NCBI GenBank assembly: GCA_000717735.1
Contig: JOBE01000014.1
Location: 62,001-126,000 of the forward strand
Source: Streptomyces griseoluteus
GTDB taxonomy: Bacteria; Actinomycetota; Actinomycetes; Streptomycetales; Streptomycetaceae
DNA length: 64,000 nucleotides
Direction: 5' to 3'
The notes under the pieces are model-generated. The model did not search any database, was not told the DNA's origin, and saw only the letters and a program-made list of their open reading frames with translations. Each line of letters starts with the position of its first letter. The first letter of the stretch is position 1. This document shows positions 39,738 to 53,663 of this stretch, one piece after another. A program made the translations under genes and the position numbers.

Positions 39738-40310
39738 ATGGTCAATCTGACGCGCATCTACACCCGTACCGGCGACCAGGGCACCACCGCCCTCGGCGAC
39801 ATGAGCCGGACCGCAAAGACGGATCCGCGGATCTCGGCCTACGCCGACGCCAACGAGGCCAACGCCGCCATCGGGACGGCGATCGCCCTCGGGCAGCTCG
39901 ACGAGGAGGTCGTGAAGGTCCTCGTCCGGGTCCAGAACGACCTGTTCGACGTGGGAGCGGACCTCTGCACGCCGGTGGTGGAGGACCCGAAGTACCCGCC
40001 GCTGCGGGTGGAGCAGTCGTACGTCGACAAGCTGGAGGCCGACTGCGACCGCTTCCTGGAGGAGCTGGAGAAGCTGCGCTCCTTCATCCTGCCCGGCGGC
40101 ACACCCGGCGCTGCCCTGCTGCACCAGGCGTGCACGGTGGTCCGGCGGGCGGAGCGCTCCACCTGGGCGGCCCTGGAGATCCACGGGGAGACGATGAACA
40201 CCCTCACCGCCACCTACCTCAACCGCCTCTCAGACCTGCTCTTCATCCTTGCCCGTACGGCGAACAAGGAGGTCGGGGACGTGCTCTGGGTCCCGGGCGG
40301 GGACCGCTGA
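39738..40310 (+). CDS. Cob(I)yrinic acid a,c-diamide adenosyltransferase (PduO type)
   Basis: 190 aa. The N-terminal ATP loop TRTGDQGTTALGD, then FILPGGTPGAALLHQACTVVRRAER and NRLSDLLFILAR. It transfers adenosyl from ATP to cob(I)alamin, making the cofactor for IcmA and methylmalonyl-CoA mutase. Start ATG 39738. Its 3-prime end overlaps the convergent membrane-protein gene by 81 bp. Confidence 0.95.
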   Translation: MVNLTRIYTRTGDQGTTALGDMSRTAKTDPRISAYADANEANAAIGTAIALGQLDEEVVKVLVRVQNDLFDVGADLCTPVVEDPKYPPLRVEQSYVDKLEADCDRFLEELEKLRSFILPGGTPGAALLHQACTVVRRAERSTWAALEIHGETMNTLTATYLNRLSDLLFILARTANKEVGDVLWVPGGDR

Positions 40311-40934
40311 ACCATGGCGTGAAGCGTCGTGCGCAGTGCCGTGCGAAGCCTCGCCCGACGTACCGTGCGCGCGACCGTGCGGCAGATCGCGCGAGAGCCC
40401 GTGCGGCGCCTTCTTCGGCCAGATCGCGTAGCTGAGCGCGATCAGGCCGTGGATGCCCGCCGCCCGCCAGGCGAAGAAGATCCAGCTCCGCAGCCCGTCC
40501 GTGTTCCCGTCGTCGCCGACGTACCAGATCGCCAGGAGCAGCAGGCCCGAGGCGACGGCGGCGGCGACCACCGAGCCCAGCCAGACCGCGCCCTCGTGCC
40601 GGGCGCGCGCCATGCCGTACCGCGGCGGCTTCACGGGCGGCGGCGCACCGCCGAAGCGATGGGCGGCGTGGCCGTCGAGCCACTTCACGGTCCGGTGACC
40701 GTGACCGACGGTGTAGCCGATGTAGACGGCGGCGAGGCCGTGCTTCCAGCTGGGATCGGCGCCGTTCTTCAGGTCGATCGCGGTGACGACGAGGAGCAGC
40801 ACCTCCAGGAGCGGCTCGCACAGCAGCAGGGCGACACCCGTCCGGGGCATCTTCAGGAGGTAGCGGGCAGCGAGACCCGCGGCCAGCAGGACCCAGAAAC
40901 CGATCTCACAGACGACGATCAGCGTGACGATCAC
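40230..40934 (-). CDS. Integral membrane protein with His/Gly-rich tail
   Basis: 234 aa. Membrane segments at about 4-24, 33-53, 118-140 and 150-170 (for example VLLAAGLAARYLLK and VLLLVVTAIDL). After KKAPHGLSRDL the C-terminal 55 residues are low complexity, rich in HG, AR and SG, and run antisense into the adenosyltransferase gene. This looks like a reading frame that lost its stop and was extended. GTG 40934 has AAAGGGGAA upstream. Function unknown. Confidence 0.75.
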   Translation of the reverse strand: MIVTLIVVCEIGFWVLLAAGLAARYLLKMPRTGVALLLCEPLLEVLLLVVTAIDLKNGADPSWKHGLAAVYIGYTVGHGHRTVKWLDGHAAHRFGGAPPPVKPPRYGMARARHEGAVWLGSVVAAAVASGLLLLAIWYVGDDGNTDGLRSWIFFAWRAAGIHGLIALSYAIWPKKAPHGLSRDLPHGRAHGTSGEASHGTAHDASRHGSAVPARDPEHVPDLLVRRTGKDEEQV

Positions 40935-41071
40935 GACGGTTCCCCTTTCGGTTCCCCCTCAGCGTCCCGTGGGATCCGGCCGCGTTCGTCGTCGCCGGTG
41001 ACGAAGTGCGTCTACATCGTTCGACGGAGGGCCGGATCGGCCCGGACGAGGAGGTCCCCCGGCGGGCGGCC

Positions 41072-42298
41072 GTGTTGGATGAGTACGTGACGCTCCCCAG
41101 CCCCGCACTCCCCCGCCCCCACCGCGTCGACCTGCTCATCGCGGTCTGCGGACTCGCCGGCGGGCTGCTCCTGTGGTCGTTCGGGCTGTACGTGACGCAC
41201 GACCACGTCTTCGGGCAGCGCTGGGCGACGCTGATCCCGCTGACCGTGATGGCCGCGACGGAGGCGCTGCGCCGTACCGCTCCGCGGTTCGCCCTGATCG
41301 TCGCCACCCTCGCGATCGTCGGCGACCAGCTCACCAACGGCAATCTCGCCACGGTTCTGATGTTCACGGACGTGGTCTACGCGGCGGTGCTGTACGGCAC
41401 ACCCGCCCAGGCCCGGCGCATCCCGTACGTCATGGGACTGATCACCGTCACGACGGCGGTCGTCTGCCTGGTCTGGTGGCAGAACGCCATCGCGCTGCTC
41501 GTGGGCGCGCTCACCGGCATGGTCTCCTTCCTGCCCGCGGTGACGGGCTCGATCGTGCGCAACCACCGGAACGCGGCGGAGGCCGCCCGGCTGCGCGCCG
41601 AGCAGACGGCGCTGCTCGCCGAGATGGACCGGGCGCAGGCGGTGGTGGCGGAGCGGGCCCGGATGGCACGGGAGCTGCACGACATGGTGGCGAACCATCT
41701 CTCGGCGATCGCGATCCACTCGACGGCGGCGCTCTCCCTCGACGATCCGGGGACGACCCGGCAGGCCCTCACGGTGATACGGGAGAACAGCGTGGCGGGT
41801 CTGGAGGAGATGCGGCGGCTCATCGGGCTGCTCAGGGACAGCGGCGCGGAGACGGAGCCGGCCGCCGCGCCCACCCTGGCCGCCCTCGACGCGCTGGTCG
41901 CGCAGGCGGGGCCGAACGGCGACCCCGCCGGGCTGACCTTCGTCCTGGACGACACCCGGGAGTCGGCGGGAGCGCTGCCGGCTCCGGTGGAGCTGGCCGC
42001 GTACCGGATCGTGCAGGAGGCGCTGACGAACGCCCTCAAGCACGCGGCCCCCGGCGAGGTGCGGATCACGCTCGTACAGGGTCCGGACGCCCTCTCCGTG
42101 GAGGTGACGAGTCCGTACGGGGAGCGCCCGGGGCCGACCGCCCCGGGTTCGGGGGCGGGCCTGGTGGGGATGCGGGAACGGGTGGCCCTGCTCGACGGGG
42201 CCTTCGAGGCCGGTCCGGTGTCGGACGGCGAGGGGCGGAAGCGATGGCGGGTACGGGCGGAGCTGCCCATGGACAGGAACGAGGAGGACAGGACATGA
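41072..42298 (+). CDS. chiS: Sensor histidine kinase ChiS
   Basis: 408 aa from GTG 41072; GTG 41087 is an alternative. Four or five N-terminal membrane segments (to about residue 160), then a NarL-type HisKA_3 box with His203 (ARMARELHDMVANHLS) and an HATPase with YRIVQEALTNALKHA and GAGLVGMRERV. Its position before chiR and chiC matches the chitinase two-component system of S. coelicolor (SCO5376-5378 as recalled). It probably senses chito-oligomers, directly or through transport. The stop overlaps the chiR ATG by 4 bp. Confidence 0.88.
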   Translation: MLDEYVTLPSPALPRPHRVDLLIAVCGLAGGLLLWSFGLYVTHDHVFGQRWATLIPLTVMAATEALRRTAPRFALIVATLAIVGDQLTNGNLATVLMFTDVVYAAVLYGTPAQARRIPYVMGLITVTTAVVCLVWWQNAIALLVGALTGMVSFLPAVTGSIVRNHRNAAEAARLRAEQTALLAEMDRAQAVVAERARMARELHDMVANHLSAIAIHSTAALSLDDPGTTRQALTVIRENSVAGLEEMRRLIGLLRDSGAETEPAAAPTLAALDALVAQAGPNGDPAGLTFVLDDTRESAGALPAPVELAAYRIVQEALTNALKHAAPGEVRITLVQGPDALSVEVTSPYGERPGPTAPGSGAGLVGMRERVALLDGAFEAGPVSDGEGRKRWRVRAELPMDRNEEDRT

Positions 42299-42939
42299 CG
42301 GTGCGGGTGGTGGTCGCCGAGGACCAGAGCGCGGTGCGGGCGGGGCTCGTCCTCATCCTCCGCAGCGCGCCGGACATCGAGGTGGTCGGGGAGGCCCCGG
42401 ACGGCGAGCGCGCGGTGGAGCTGGCCCGCGAACTCCGGCCGGATCTGGTCCTGATGGATGTGCAGATGCCGCGGATGGACGGGGTGACGGCGACGGGGAT
42501 CGTGGTCACGGAGGGCCTCGCCGACGTTCTGGTCCTGACCACCTTCGACCTGGACGAGTACGTGTTCGGGGCGCTGCGGGCGGGCGCGTCGGGTTTCCTG
42601 CTGAAGAACGCGGACGCGCGGGAGCTGATCGAGGCGGTACGGACGGTGGCGCGCGGCGAGGGCCTGATCGCCCCCGCGGTGACCCGCCGTCTCATCGCCG
42701 AGTTCGCGGCACCGAGCCGTCCCGTACGGACGTCGGATCCCGGGATCCTCGCGTCGCTCACACCCCGGGAGCGCGAGGTGCTCTCCGCCCTCGGGCAGGG
42801 TCTGTCGAACGCGGAGATCGCGGTACGGCTCGACATGGCGGAGGCGACGGTGAAGACGCACGTCAGCAAGGTGCTGGGGAAGCTGGAGCTGCGGAGCAGG
42901 GTCCAAGCGGCGGTGCTGGCCCAGGAGTTGGGCGTCTGA
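42295..42939 (+). CDS. chiR: Response regulator ChiR (LuxR/NarL type)
   Basis: 214 aa. Receiver domain with phospho-acceptor Asp55 (DLVLMDVQMPRMDG), and a C-terminal LuxR HTH (LTPREREVLSALGQGLSNAEIA, EATVKTHVSKVLGKLELRSR). It is coupled to chiS by ATGA, with GAGGAGG just upstream. It should bind the 12-bp direct repeats in the chiC promoter immediately downstream (inference). Confidence 0.9.
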   Translation: MTVRVVVAEDQSAVRAGLVLILRSAPDIEVVGEAPDGERAVELARELRPDLVLMDVQMPRMDGVTATGIVVTEGLADVLVLTTFDLDEYVFGALRAGASGFLLKNADARELIEAVRTVARGEGLIAPAVTRRLIAEFAAPSRPVRTSDPGILASLTPREREVLSALGQGLSNAEIAVRLDMAEATVKTHVSKVLGKLELRSRVQAAVLAQELGV

Positions 42940-42956
42940 CAGAACGGCGGTGACGT

Positions 42957-42998
42957 TGGTCTGGACCTCTTGACGATTGGTACAGACCTTCCTACGCT
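42957..42998 (+). promoter_or_regulatory. chiC promoter with the chitinase direct repeats
   Basis: The direct repeats TGGTCTGGACCT (42957-42968) and TGGTACAGACCT (42978-42989), 21 bp apart, overlap a -35 TTGACG (42970-42975), a 17-bp spacer and a -10 TACGCT (42993-42998). This is the arrangement described for streptomycete chitinase promoters, where the repeats mediate chitin induction and glucose repression. Confidence 0.88.
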
Positions 42999-43063
42999 CG
43001 CGGGGCGCGCGCATCTTCACGGACCACCCCCACCCATGTCCGTCCGCAACTTGAGGAGCACCG

Positions 43064-44911
<1,848 letters not shown>

Positions 44912-44935
44912 CACGTACGACAGGCCGCGAAAGAC

Positions 44936-44972
44936 GAAGCGGGGGCCGGCGCAGCACGCCGACCCCCGCTTC
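44936..44972 (+). terminator. chiC terminator
   Basis: A 16-bp stem with one mismatch, GAAGCGGGGG(CC)GGCG / CGCC(GA)CCCCCGCTTC, loop CAGCA, 25 bp after the stop. Confidence 0.82.
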
Positions 44973-45002
44973 TTCACGCACCACGTCTACGACATTCACC
45001 CT

Positions 45003-45023
45003 CCCCCAGACTTCGTCCGGGGG
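45003..45023 (-). terminator. Terminator of the DUF2550 gene
   Basis: CCCCC-A-GAC-TTC-GTC-C-GGGGG, 23 bp after the stop at 45046. The CCCCCAGACTTCGTC form is a hairpin I recall being frequent in Streptomyces intergenic DNA. Confidence 0.7.
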
Positions 45024-45045
45024 CCCCATTCAACGGGCAAAGAAT

Positions 45046-45492
45046 TCAGGCGACATTCACCCGTTGCCCGGGAGGCGCCGCCTCCAGCCAGGCCATGAAA
45101 CCGGTCCGCGCGTCCTCGCTCATCGCCAGCTCCAGCCGCACGCCCTCGTACATACAGGGCTGGATCACCGCGTCGGAGAGCAGCGCGAGCTCCTCCTCGC
45201 CCTCCGGCATCCGGCGCTCCAGGGCCACGATGGACGAGCGCTCCAGGACCCGGCGCGGCCGGGGAGCGTACGAGAAGACACGGAACCAGGCGATCTCGTC
45301 ACCGCTGTAGCGGGCGACACCGTAGACCCAGCCCTTGCCGGTCGGGTCCGGGTCGTCGGGGACGTTCCAGTGCAGGGAGCAGTCGAAGGTGCCGCCGGCC
45401 CGCTGGATCAGCCTGCGGCGCAAGCCGAAGACGAAGAGCCCGATCACCACCAGTGCGACGACCAGGCCGCACACGAGCAGAGCGAGGAACAT
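45046..45492 (-). CDS. DUF2550 membrane-anchored protein
   Basis: 148 aa from ATG 45492; GTG 45498 is two codons earlier and equally close to GAGGAGG. One N-terminal membrane helix (LALLVCGLVVALVVIGLFVFGL) precedes a cytosolic domain with GGTFDCSLHWNVPDD and KGWVYGVARYSGDEIAWFRVFS, the DUF2550 pattern. Function unknown. In actinobacteria it is regularly located next to atpC, as here. Confidence 0.86.
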   Translation of the reverse strand: MFLALLVCGLVVALVVIGLFVFGLRRRLIQRAGGTFDCSLHWNVPDDPDPTGKGWVYGVARYSGDEIAWFRVFSYAPRPRRVLERSSIVALERRMPEGEEELALLSDAVIQPCMYEGVRLELAMSEDARTGFMAWLEAAPPGQRVNVA

Positions 45493-45565
45493 CTTCACCG
45501 ACCTCCTCGCTGCGTCCCGTAGCCGGCACCGCCGGCACAACCGAATACAACCTGCATCTGCATCG

Positions 45566-45614
45566 CCTCAGCCGCGACACGGTCTGGAAAATTCCAACCG
45601 TGCCGCGGCTGAGG
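45566..45614 (-). terminator. atp operon terminator
   Basis: A near-perfect hairpin of about 24-bp arms: CCTCAGCCGCG pairs with CGCGGCTGAGG, then CACGGT with ACCGTG, and GGAA-AA-TTCC at the tip. It lies 23 bp beyond the atpC stop. Confidence 0.88.
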
Positions 45615-45637
45615 GCACTACTACTCGGCGCGGACCG

Positions 45638-46012
45638 TCAGCGGACCGCTACCGCGCGCAGCCGGACATCGGCGCGCCGCTCGGCGGCAGCGTCGGAGTC
45701 CGCCTTCGCACGCTCCAGCGCGCGCTCGGCGCGCTGGGCGTCGATCTCGTCCGCCAGCTCGCAGATCTCCGCGAGCAGAGACAGCTTGTCGTCGGCGAAC
45801 GAGATGAATCCGCCGTGGACGGCCGCGACGACGGTCGCGCCCTCGCTGGTACGGATGGTCACCGGGCCCGACTCCAGCACACCGAGCAGCGGCTGGTGGC
45901 CGGGCATGACGCCGATGTCGCCGGAGGTGGTACGCGCGATGACCAGGGTGGCCTCGCCGGACCAGACACTCCGGTCCGCGGCGACCAGCTCGACGTGCAG
46001 CTCAGCAGCCAA
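45638..46012 (-). CDS. atpC: ATP synthase epsilon subunit
   Basis: 124 aa. Beta-sandwich MAAELHVELVAADRSVWSG, GDIGVMPGHQPLLGVL, HGGFISFADDKLSLLAEICELADEI, then the C-terminal helical hairpin (AQRAERALERAKADSDA). It regulates F1 rotation and coupling. The start is TTG 46012, with GAGGAGCC upstream. It is separated from atpD by 111 bp holding two hairpins, so its expression may be lower or separately set. Confidence 0.96.
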   Translation of the reverse strand: MAAELHVELVAADRSVWSGEATLVIARTTSGDIGVMPGHQPLLGVLESGPVTIRTSEGATVVAAVHGGFISFADDKLSLLAEICELADEIDAQRAERALERAKADSDAAAERRADVRLRAVAVR

Positions 46013-46032
46013 GGGTGGCTCCTCGGGTCACC

Positions 46033-46109
46033 ACCCGGCGGTCGTGCCGGGTGTTGGGGTCAATTCTAGTGGGCGTGGTGAGGGGGGCGGGACGGACCCG
46101 CCCCCCTCG
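46033..46109 (-). promoter_or_regulatory. Two hairpins between atpD and atpC
   Basis: GAGGGGGGCGGG / CCCGCCCCCCTC (46081-46109, 12-bp stem, loop ACGGA) and CACCCGGC / GCCGGGTG (46033-46054, loop 6). The first is the stronger. They could partly terminate transcription or protect the mRNA end, lowering epsilon relative to beta. Confidence 0.7.
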
Positions 46110-46123
46110 GGAGAGCACGGGGC

Positions 46124-48483
<2,360 letters not shown>

Positions 48484-48503
48484 GAGTCAGGTCCCTTCCG
48501 TCG

Positions 48504-50102
48504 TCACTTCGAGACGTTGACGGCGGCAGGAGCGTCCTCGCCCAGCAGCTTGCCGTCAGAGGTCTCGAACTGCTTCTTGAACTCCGCGATGGCGTCGCCC
48601 ACGGCCTGCAGGGTGTCGTCCGACATCTTGCCGCCCTCACGAATGGAGGTCATGAGGCCCGAGTGGCTCTGGCGGAGGTACGCCAGCATCTCGGCCTCGA
48701 AGCGACGGATGTCGACGACCGGGACGTCGTCCATCTTGCCGGTGGTACCGGCCCAGACGGAGACGACCTGGTTCTCGGTGGGCATCGGCTGGTACTGAGC
48801 CTGCTTGAGCAGCTCGACCATGCGCTGTCCACGCTCCAGCTGCGCCTTGGAGGCGGCGTCCAGGTCGGAACCGAAGGCGGCGAACGCCTCCAGCTCACGG
48901 AACTGGGCCAGGTCCACGCGAAGGCGGCCGGAGATCTGCTTCATCGCCTTGTGCTGGGCGGAGCCACCGACACGCGAGACCGAGATACCGACGTTCAGGG
49001 CCGGACGCTGGCCGGCGTTGAACAGGTCGGACTCCAGGAAGCACTGGCCGTCGGTGATGGAGATGACGTTGGTCGGGATGAACGCCGACACGTCGTTCGC
49101 CTTGGTCTCGACGATCGGGAGACCGGTCATCGAACCGGCACCCAGCTCGTCCGAGAGCTTCGCGCAGCGCTCGAGGAGACGCGAGTGCAGGTAGAAGACG
49201 TCACCCGGGTAGGCCTCACGGCCCGGCGGGCGGCGCAGCAGCAGCGACACGGCGCGGTAGGCGTCGGCCTGCTTCGACAGGTCGTCGAAGACGATCAGGA
49301 CGTGCTTGCCCTGGTACATCCAGTGCTGACCGATGGCGGAACCGGTGTACGGCGCCAGGTACTTGAAGCCGGCCGGGTCGGATGCCGGGGCGGCGACGAT
49401 CGTCGTGTACTCGAGCGCACCGGCCTCTTCCAGGGCGCCGCGAACGGACGCGATGGTCGAGCCCTTCTGGCCGACGGCGACGTAGATGCAGCGGACCTGC
49501 TTGTTCACGTCGCCCGAGCGCCAGTTGTCACGCTGGTTGATGATCGTGTCGACGCACAGCGCGGTCTTGCCGGTCTGACGGTCACCGATGATCAGCTGAC
49601 GCTGACCACGGCCGACCGGCGTCATGGCGTCGACGGCCTTGTAGCCGGTCTCCATCGGCTCGTGCACCGACTTACGGGCCATAACGCCCGGGGCCTGCAG
49701 CTCGAGGGCGCGGCGGCCCTCGGTCGCGATCTCGCCGAGACCGTCGATCGGGTTGCCGAGCGGGTCGACGACGCGACCCAGGTATCCCTCACCGACGCCG
49801 ACGGAGAGGACCTCGCCGGTGCGCTGCACCGACTGCCCCTCCTCGATGCCGCTGAACTCGCCGAGGACGATCGCACCGATCTCGCGCTCTTCGAGGTTCA
49901 GCGCGAGACCCAGGGTCCCGTCCTCGAACTTCAGCAGCTCGTTCGCCATGGCCGAGGGAAGACCCTCGACCTTCGCGATACCGTCACCGGCCAGGCTGAC
50001 CGTGCCGACCTCCTCGCGCGAGGCCGCGTCCGGCTGGTACGACTGGACGAAGTTCTCCAGTGCGTCCCGGATCTCCTCCGGCCGGATCGTGAGCTCCGCC
50101 AT
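48504..50102 (-). CDS. atpA: ATP synthase alpha subunit
   Basis: 532 aa from ATG 50102 ([16 protein letters not shown]). Non-catalytic nucleotide site GDRQTGKT, the [16 protein letters not shown] and [14 protein letters not shown] regions. In the 137-bp gap before it are two short hairpins (CTGGGGG..CCCCCAG at 50149-50166 and CGGCCC..GGGCCG at 50188-50203). The longer frame to 50195 is leader only. Confidence 0.98.
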   Translation of the reverse strand: MAELTIRPEEIRDALENFVQSYQPDAASREEVGTVSLAGDGIAKVEGLPSAMANELLKFEDGTLGLALNLEEREIGAIVLGEFSGIEEGQSVQRTGEVLSVGVGEGYLGRVVDPLGNPIDGLGEIATEGRRALELQAPGVMARKSVHEPMETGYKAVDAMTPVGRGQRQLIIGDRQTGKTALCVDTIINQRDNWRSGDVNKQVRCIYVAVGQKGSTIASVRGALEEAGALEYTTIVAAPASDPAGFKYLAPYTGSAIGQHWMYQGKHVLIVFDDLSKQADAYRAVSLLLRRPPGREAYPGDVFYLHSRLLERCAKLSDELGAGSMTGLPIVETKANDVSAFIPTNVISITDGQCFLESDLFNAGQRPALNVGISVSRVGGSAQHKAMKQISGRLRVDLAQFRELEAFAAFGSDLDAASKAQLERGQRMVELLKQAQYQPMPTENQVVSVWAGTTGKMDDVPVVDIRRFEAEMLAYLRQSHSGLMTSIREGGKMSDDTLQAVGDAIAEFKKQFETSDGKLLGEDAPAAVNVSK

Positions 50103-50239
50103 CTGGGTTCCCTGCTCTCCTTGTTGGGCCCGAAGTTTCTTAAGGGGTCTGGGGGCCGACCCCCAGGAATCTTCTGCAATCTCTGCACGGCCCAACCGGG
50201 CCGCTGGTGATGCTGTGATGCTGTGTTCTGTGGCTGCCG

Positions 50240-51055
50240 TCAGCCGGCCAGTCGACGGGTCGCCTCGTCGAGGCGCTCCGCGATGGAACCGTTGATGACC
50301 TCGTCGCCGACCTGCACGGTGATCCCGCCGAGGACCGTCGGGTCCACGTCCAGGTTCAGGTGCATCGCGCGGCCGTACAGCTTGGCCAGGACGGCACCGA
50401 GGCGCTGCTTCTGCTGGTCGGACAGCGGCACCGCCGAGGTGACGACGGCGACCATCCGGTTCCGGCGCGCCGCGGCGAGCTTGGACAGGGACTCGAGTCC
50501 CGCTTCCAGGCTACGTCCACGGGGCTGGGTCACCAGACGGACGACCAGACGCTCGGTGGTGGCGTGGGCCTTGCCGCCGAGCAGGCTGCGGAGCAGCTCG
50601 CCCTTGGCGGTGGCCTTGGCGGCCTTGTCCGTCAGCGCCGAGCGGAGCTCGGGGCTGGAGGACACGATCCGGCCGAACCGGAACAGCTCGTCCTCGACGT
50701 CGTCGAGCGCGCCCGCCTTCTGCGCCGCGGTGAGGTCGGCGATGTTCGCCAGTTCCTCGGCCGCGTCGACCAGGTCACGCGAGCGCGACCAGCGGGAACG
50801 CACCATGCCGGAGACCAGGTCGACGGTCTCGCCGCCCACCTGACCGCTCAGGAGTCGCTGCGCGAGCTCGGCCTTGGCCTCACCCGACTGAGCGGGGTCG
50901 GTCAGGACCCGGCGCAGCGACACCTCGCGGTCGAGCAGCGCGGTGACGGACGTCAGCTCGTCCGCGAGCTTCGTCGCGTCGACCGAGGTGTTGTCGGTCA
51001 GCGCGTCGAGGGACTCGCGGGCGGCGGACAGTGCCTCGCGGCTCGCTCCGTTCAT
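50240..51055 (-). CDS. atpH: ATP synthase delta subunit
   Basis: 271 aa, the extended actinobacterial form (OSCP type); the family norm is about 180. An N-terminal helical domain is duplicated, and the C-terminal [26 protein letters not shown] is the conserved OSCP end. It links F1 to the peripheral stalk. ATG 51055 overlaps the atpF stop by 4 bp. Confidence 0.96.
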   Translation of the reverse strand: MNGASREALSAARESLDALTDNTSVDATKLADELTSVTALLDREVSLRRVLTDPAQSGEAKAELAQRLLSGQVGGETVDLVSGMVRSRWSRSRDLVDAAEELANIADLTAAQKAGALDDVEDELFRFGRIVSSSPELRSALTDKAAKATAKGELLRSLLGGKAHATTERLVVRLVTQPRGRSLEAGLESLSKLAAARRNRMVAVVTSAVPLSDQQKQRLGAVLAKLYGRAMHLNLDVDPTVLGGITVQVGDEVINGSIAERLDEATRRLAG

Positions 51056-51597
51056 CGGACGGCCTCGGCCTTCTCCTCGAGCTCGTCGAGGAAGCGGTCG
51101 ATCGTGCGGCTCTGGCGGGCGGTGTCCTCGAGGGACTCGCCGACCAGCTTGCCGGCCAGGTCGGTGGCGAGCTTGCCCACGTCCTGGCGCAGCGACGCGG
51201 AGGCGGCCTTGCGGTCGGCCTCGATCTGCGCGTGACCGGCCGCGATGATCTCCTCGCGCTGGCGCTGGCCCTCCGCCTTCATCTCCTGGATGATCGCGGT
51301 GCCCTGCTCCGTCGCCTCCTGGCGAAGACGCGCGGCCTCGTGGCGGGCCTCGGCGAGCTGGGCCTTGTACTGCTCCAGCACACTCTGAGCCTCGATCTGG
51401 GCCGACTCGGCCTTCTCGATGCCACCCTCGATGGCCTCGCGACGCTGCTCCAGAACCTTGTTGATGTTCGGGAGGAGCTTCTTGGCGAGGAAGCCGAAGA
51501 CGATGACGAAGGCGATCAGGCCGATGACGAGCTCGTCGAGATGCGGGATGAGCGGAGGCTGCTCCTCCGCCGCTGCCGCAAGAAGCAGAGCGTTCAC
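51052..51597 (-). CDS. atpF: ATP synthase subunit b
   Basis: 181 aa. One membrane helix (VIGLIAFVIVFGFLAKKLLP, about 24-43) followed by a long Ala/Glu/Gln-rich stator coiled coil. Start ATG 51597; stop overlaps atpH. Confidence 0.97.
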   Translation of the reverse strand: MNALLLAAAAEEQPPLIPHLDELVIGLIAFVIVFGFLAKKLLPNINKVLEQRREAIEGGIEKAESAQIEAQSVLEQYKAQLAEARHEAARLRQEATEQGTAIIQEMKAEGQRQREEIIAAGHAQIEADRKAASASLRQDVGKLATDLAGKLVGESLEDTARQSRTIDRFLDELEEKAEAVR

Positions 51598-51635
51598 ATC
51601 AGTGCCTTCCGTAAAAGTTGGGCTGTCGGTCCGGC

Positions 51636-52765
<1,130 letters not shown>

Positions 52766-52987
52766 CGCGGGCTCCTTCAGCGTGGCGCATAGGTACGGCA
52801 ACCTCGTTGTGTCGGCGCGGCACGCAGCCGCGGGTCGGCACTGGACTGGTCTTACGGATAAGGGGGCGGCGGTTCGGCATCGAGCCTCGCGCTGGGACAG
52901 GCGTCTCGGATGCCCGCGCCCGCAGTGCCGCAGTTGGCACCGGACGATAGCAGGAAGCCGAACGCGGCTTTATCCCGGCCCTACCCT

Positions 52988-53401
52988 TCACGACTTCGAC
53001 CCCGACTTCTCGGGCTCGATGTACATGATCTTGGCCTTCATGTAGGCCCGGGCCTGTGCGGCGACCCACACCACGGTCGTCGCGAGCAGCGTGAAGGCGA
53101 ATGCCTTGAAGTCGAACAGCGTCGTGTCCTTGAACAAGGCCAGGAAGATGAAGAGCAGCAGCAGTTGGGCCGTGTAGAGCATCAGCCCCATGGCCTGGAA
53201 CAGCTGCGGAAGCGACTTCGCCGTCCGCTGCAGCACCACGAGGCCCACACCCATGAAGAGGATCACGACCAGAGTGCCGGCGACGGCGCCGATCGCACCC
53301 TTGCCACCGGCGACCACCCCGCTGATGACCGTGGCAAGAGCGCCGACGGCAGCGGTGGGGACGGCAGTGTGCAGCAGGGTGCGTACGTCGTTGGACGGCA
53401 T
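52988..53401 (-). CDS. atpI: ATP synthase accessory protein I (AtpI-like)
   Basis: 137 aa from ATG 53401 (MPSNDVRTLLHTAVP). Four membrane segments: AVGALATVISGVVAG, GAVAGTLVVILFMGVGLVV, LYTAQLLLLFIFLALF and FTLLATTVVWVAAQARAYM, with a basic C-terminus. AtpI helps assemble the c-ring. First gene of the atp operon, with a Crp-like site 126 bp upstream. Confidence 0.88.
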   Translation of the reverse strand: MPSNDVRTLLHTAVPTAAVGALATVISGVVAGGKGAIGAVAGTLVVILFMGVGLVVLQRTAKSLPQLFQAMGLMLYTAQLLLLFIFLALFKDTTLFDFKAFAFTLLATTVVWVAAQARAYMKAKIMYIEPEKSGSKS

Positions 53402-53526
53402 GGCGGTGTCTCCGCTTGATGGAGGGGGCGATGGTGTCGTCATGGACGAGCGTAAGCCCGGTCCGAGGTGGGTCTCGGGGCCAACGGACCGTCGCACTAC
53501 GGTCTTTCGGCTCTGTCGCCGGGTCT

Positions 53527-53542
53527 CGTGAACGGTATCACA
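53527..53542 (-). promoter_or_regulatory. Crp-like site upstream of the atp operon
   Basis: On the minus strand, TGTGATACCGTTCACG matches the Crp consensus TGTGA-N6-TCACA at nine of ten conserved positions. It is centred 133 bp before the atpI ATG in the 262-bp gap 53402-53663. An AT-rich stretch adjoining it (AAAGAACTACTCAAATAG on the minus strand) could be promoter sequence. Confidence 0.5.
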
Positions 53543-53663
53543 AACTATTTGAGTAGTTCTTTACCCGGACGGTGTGCCAACTGTCACACATGAGAGTTAC
53601 TCCGCGCGTGTGTGCGCGACAGGAGGGCGTCTTGTCTGGTAGTGGCCGCTGATGCGGCTTTCG

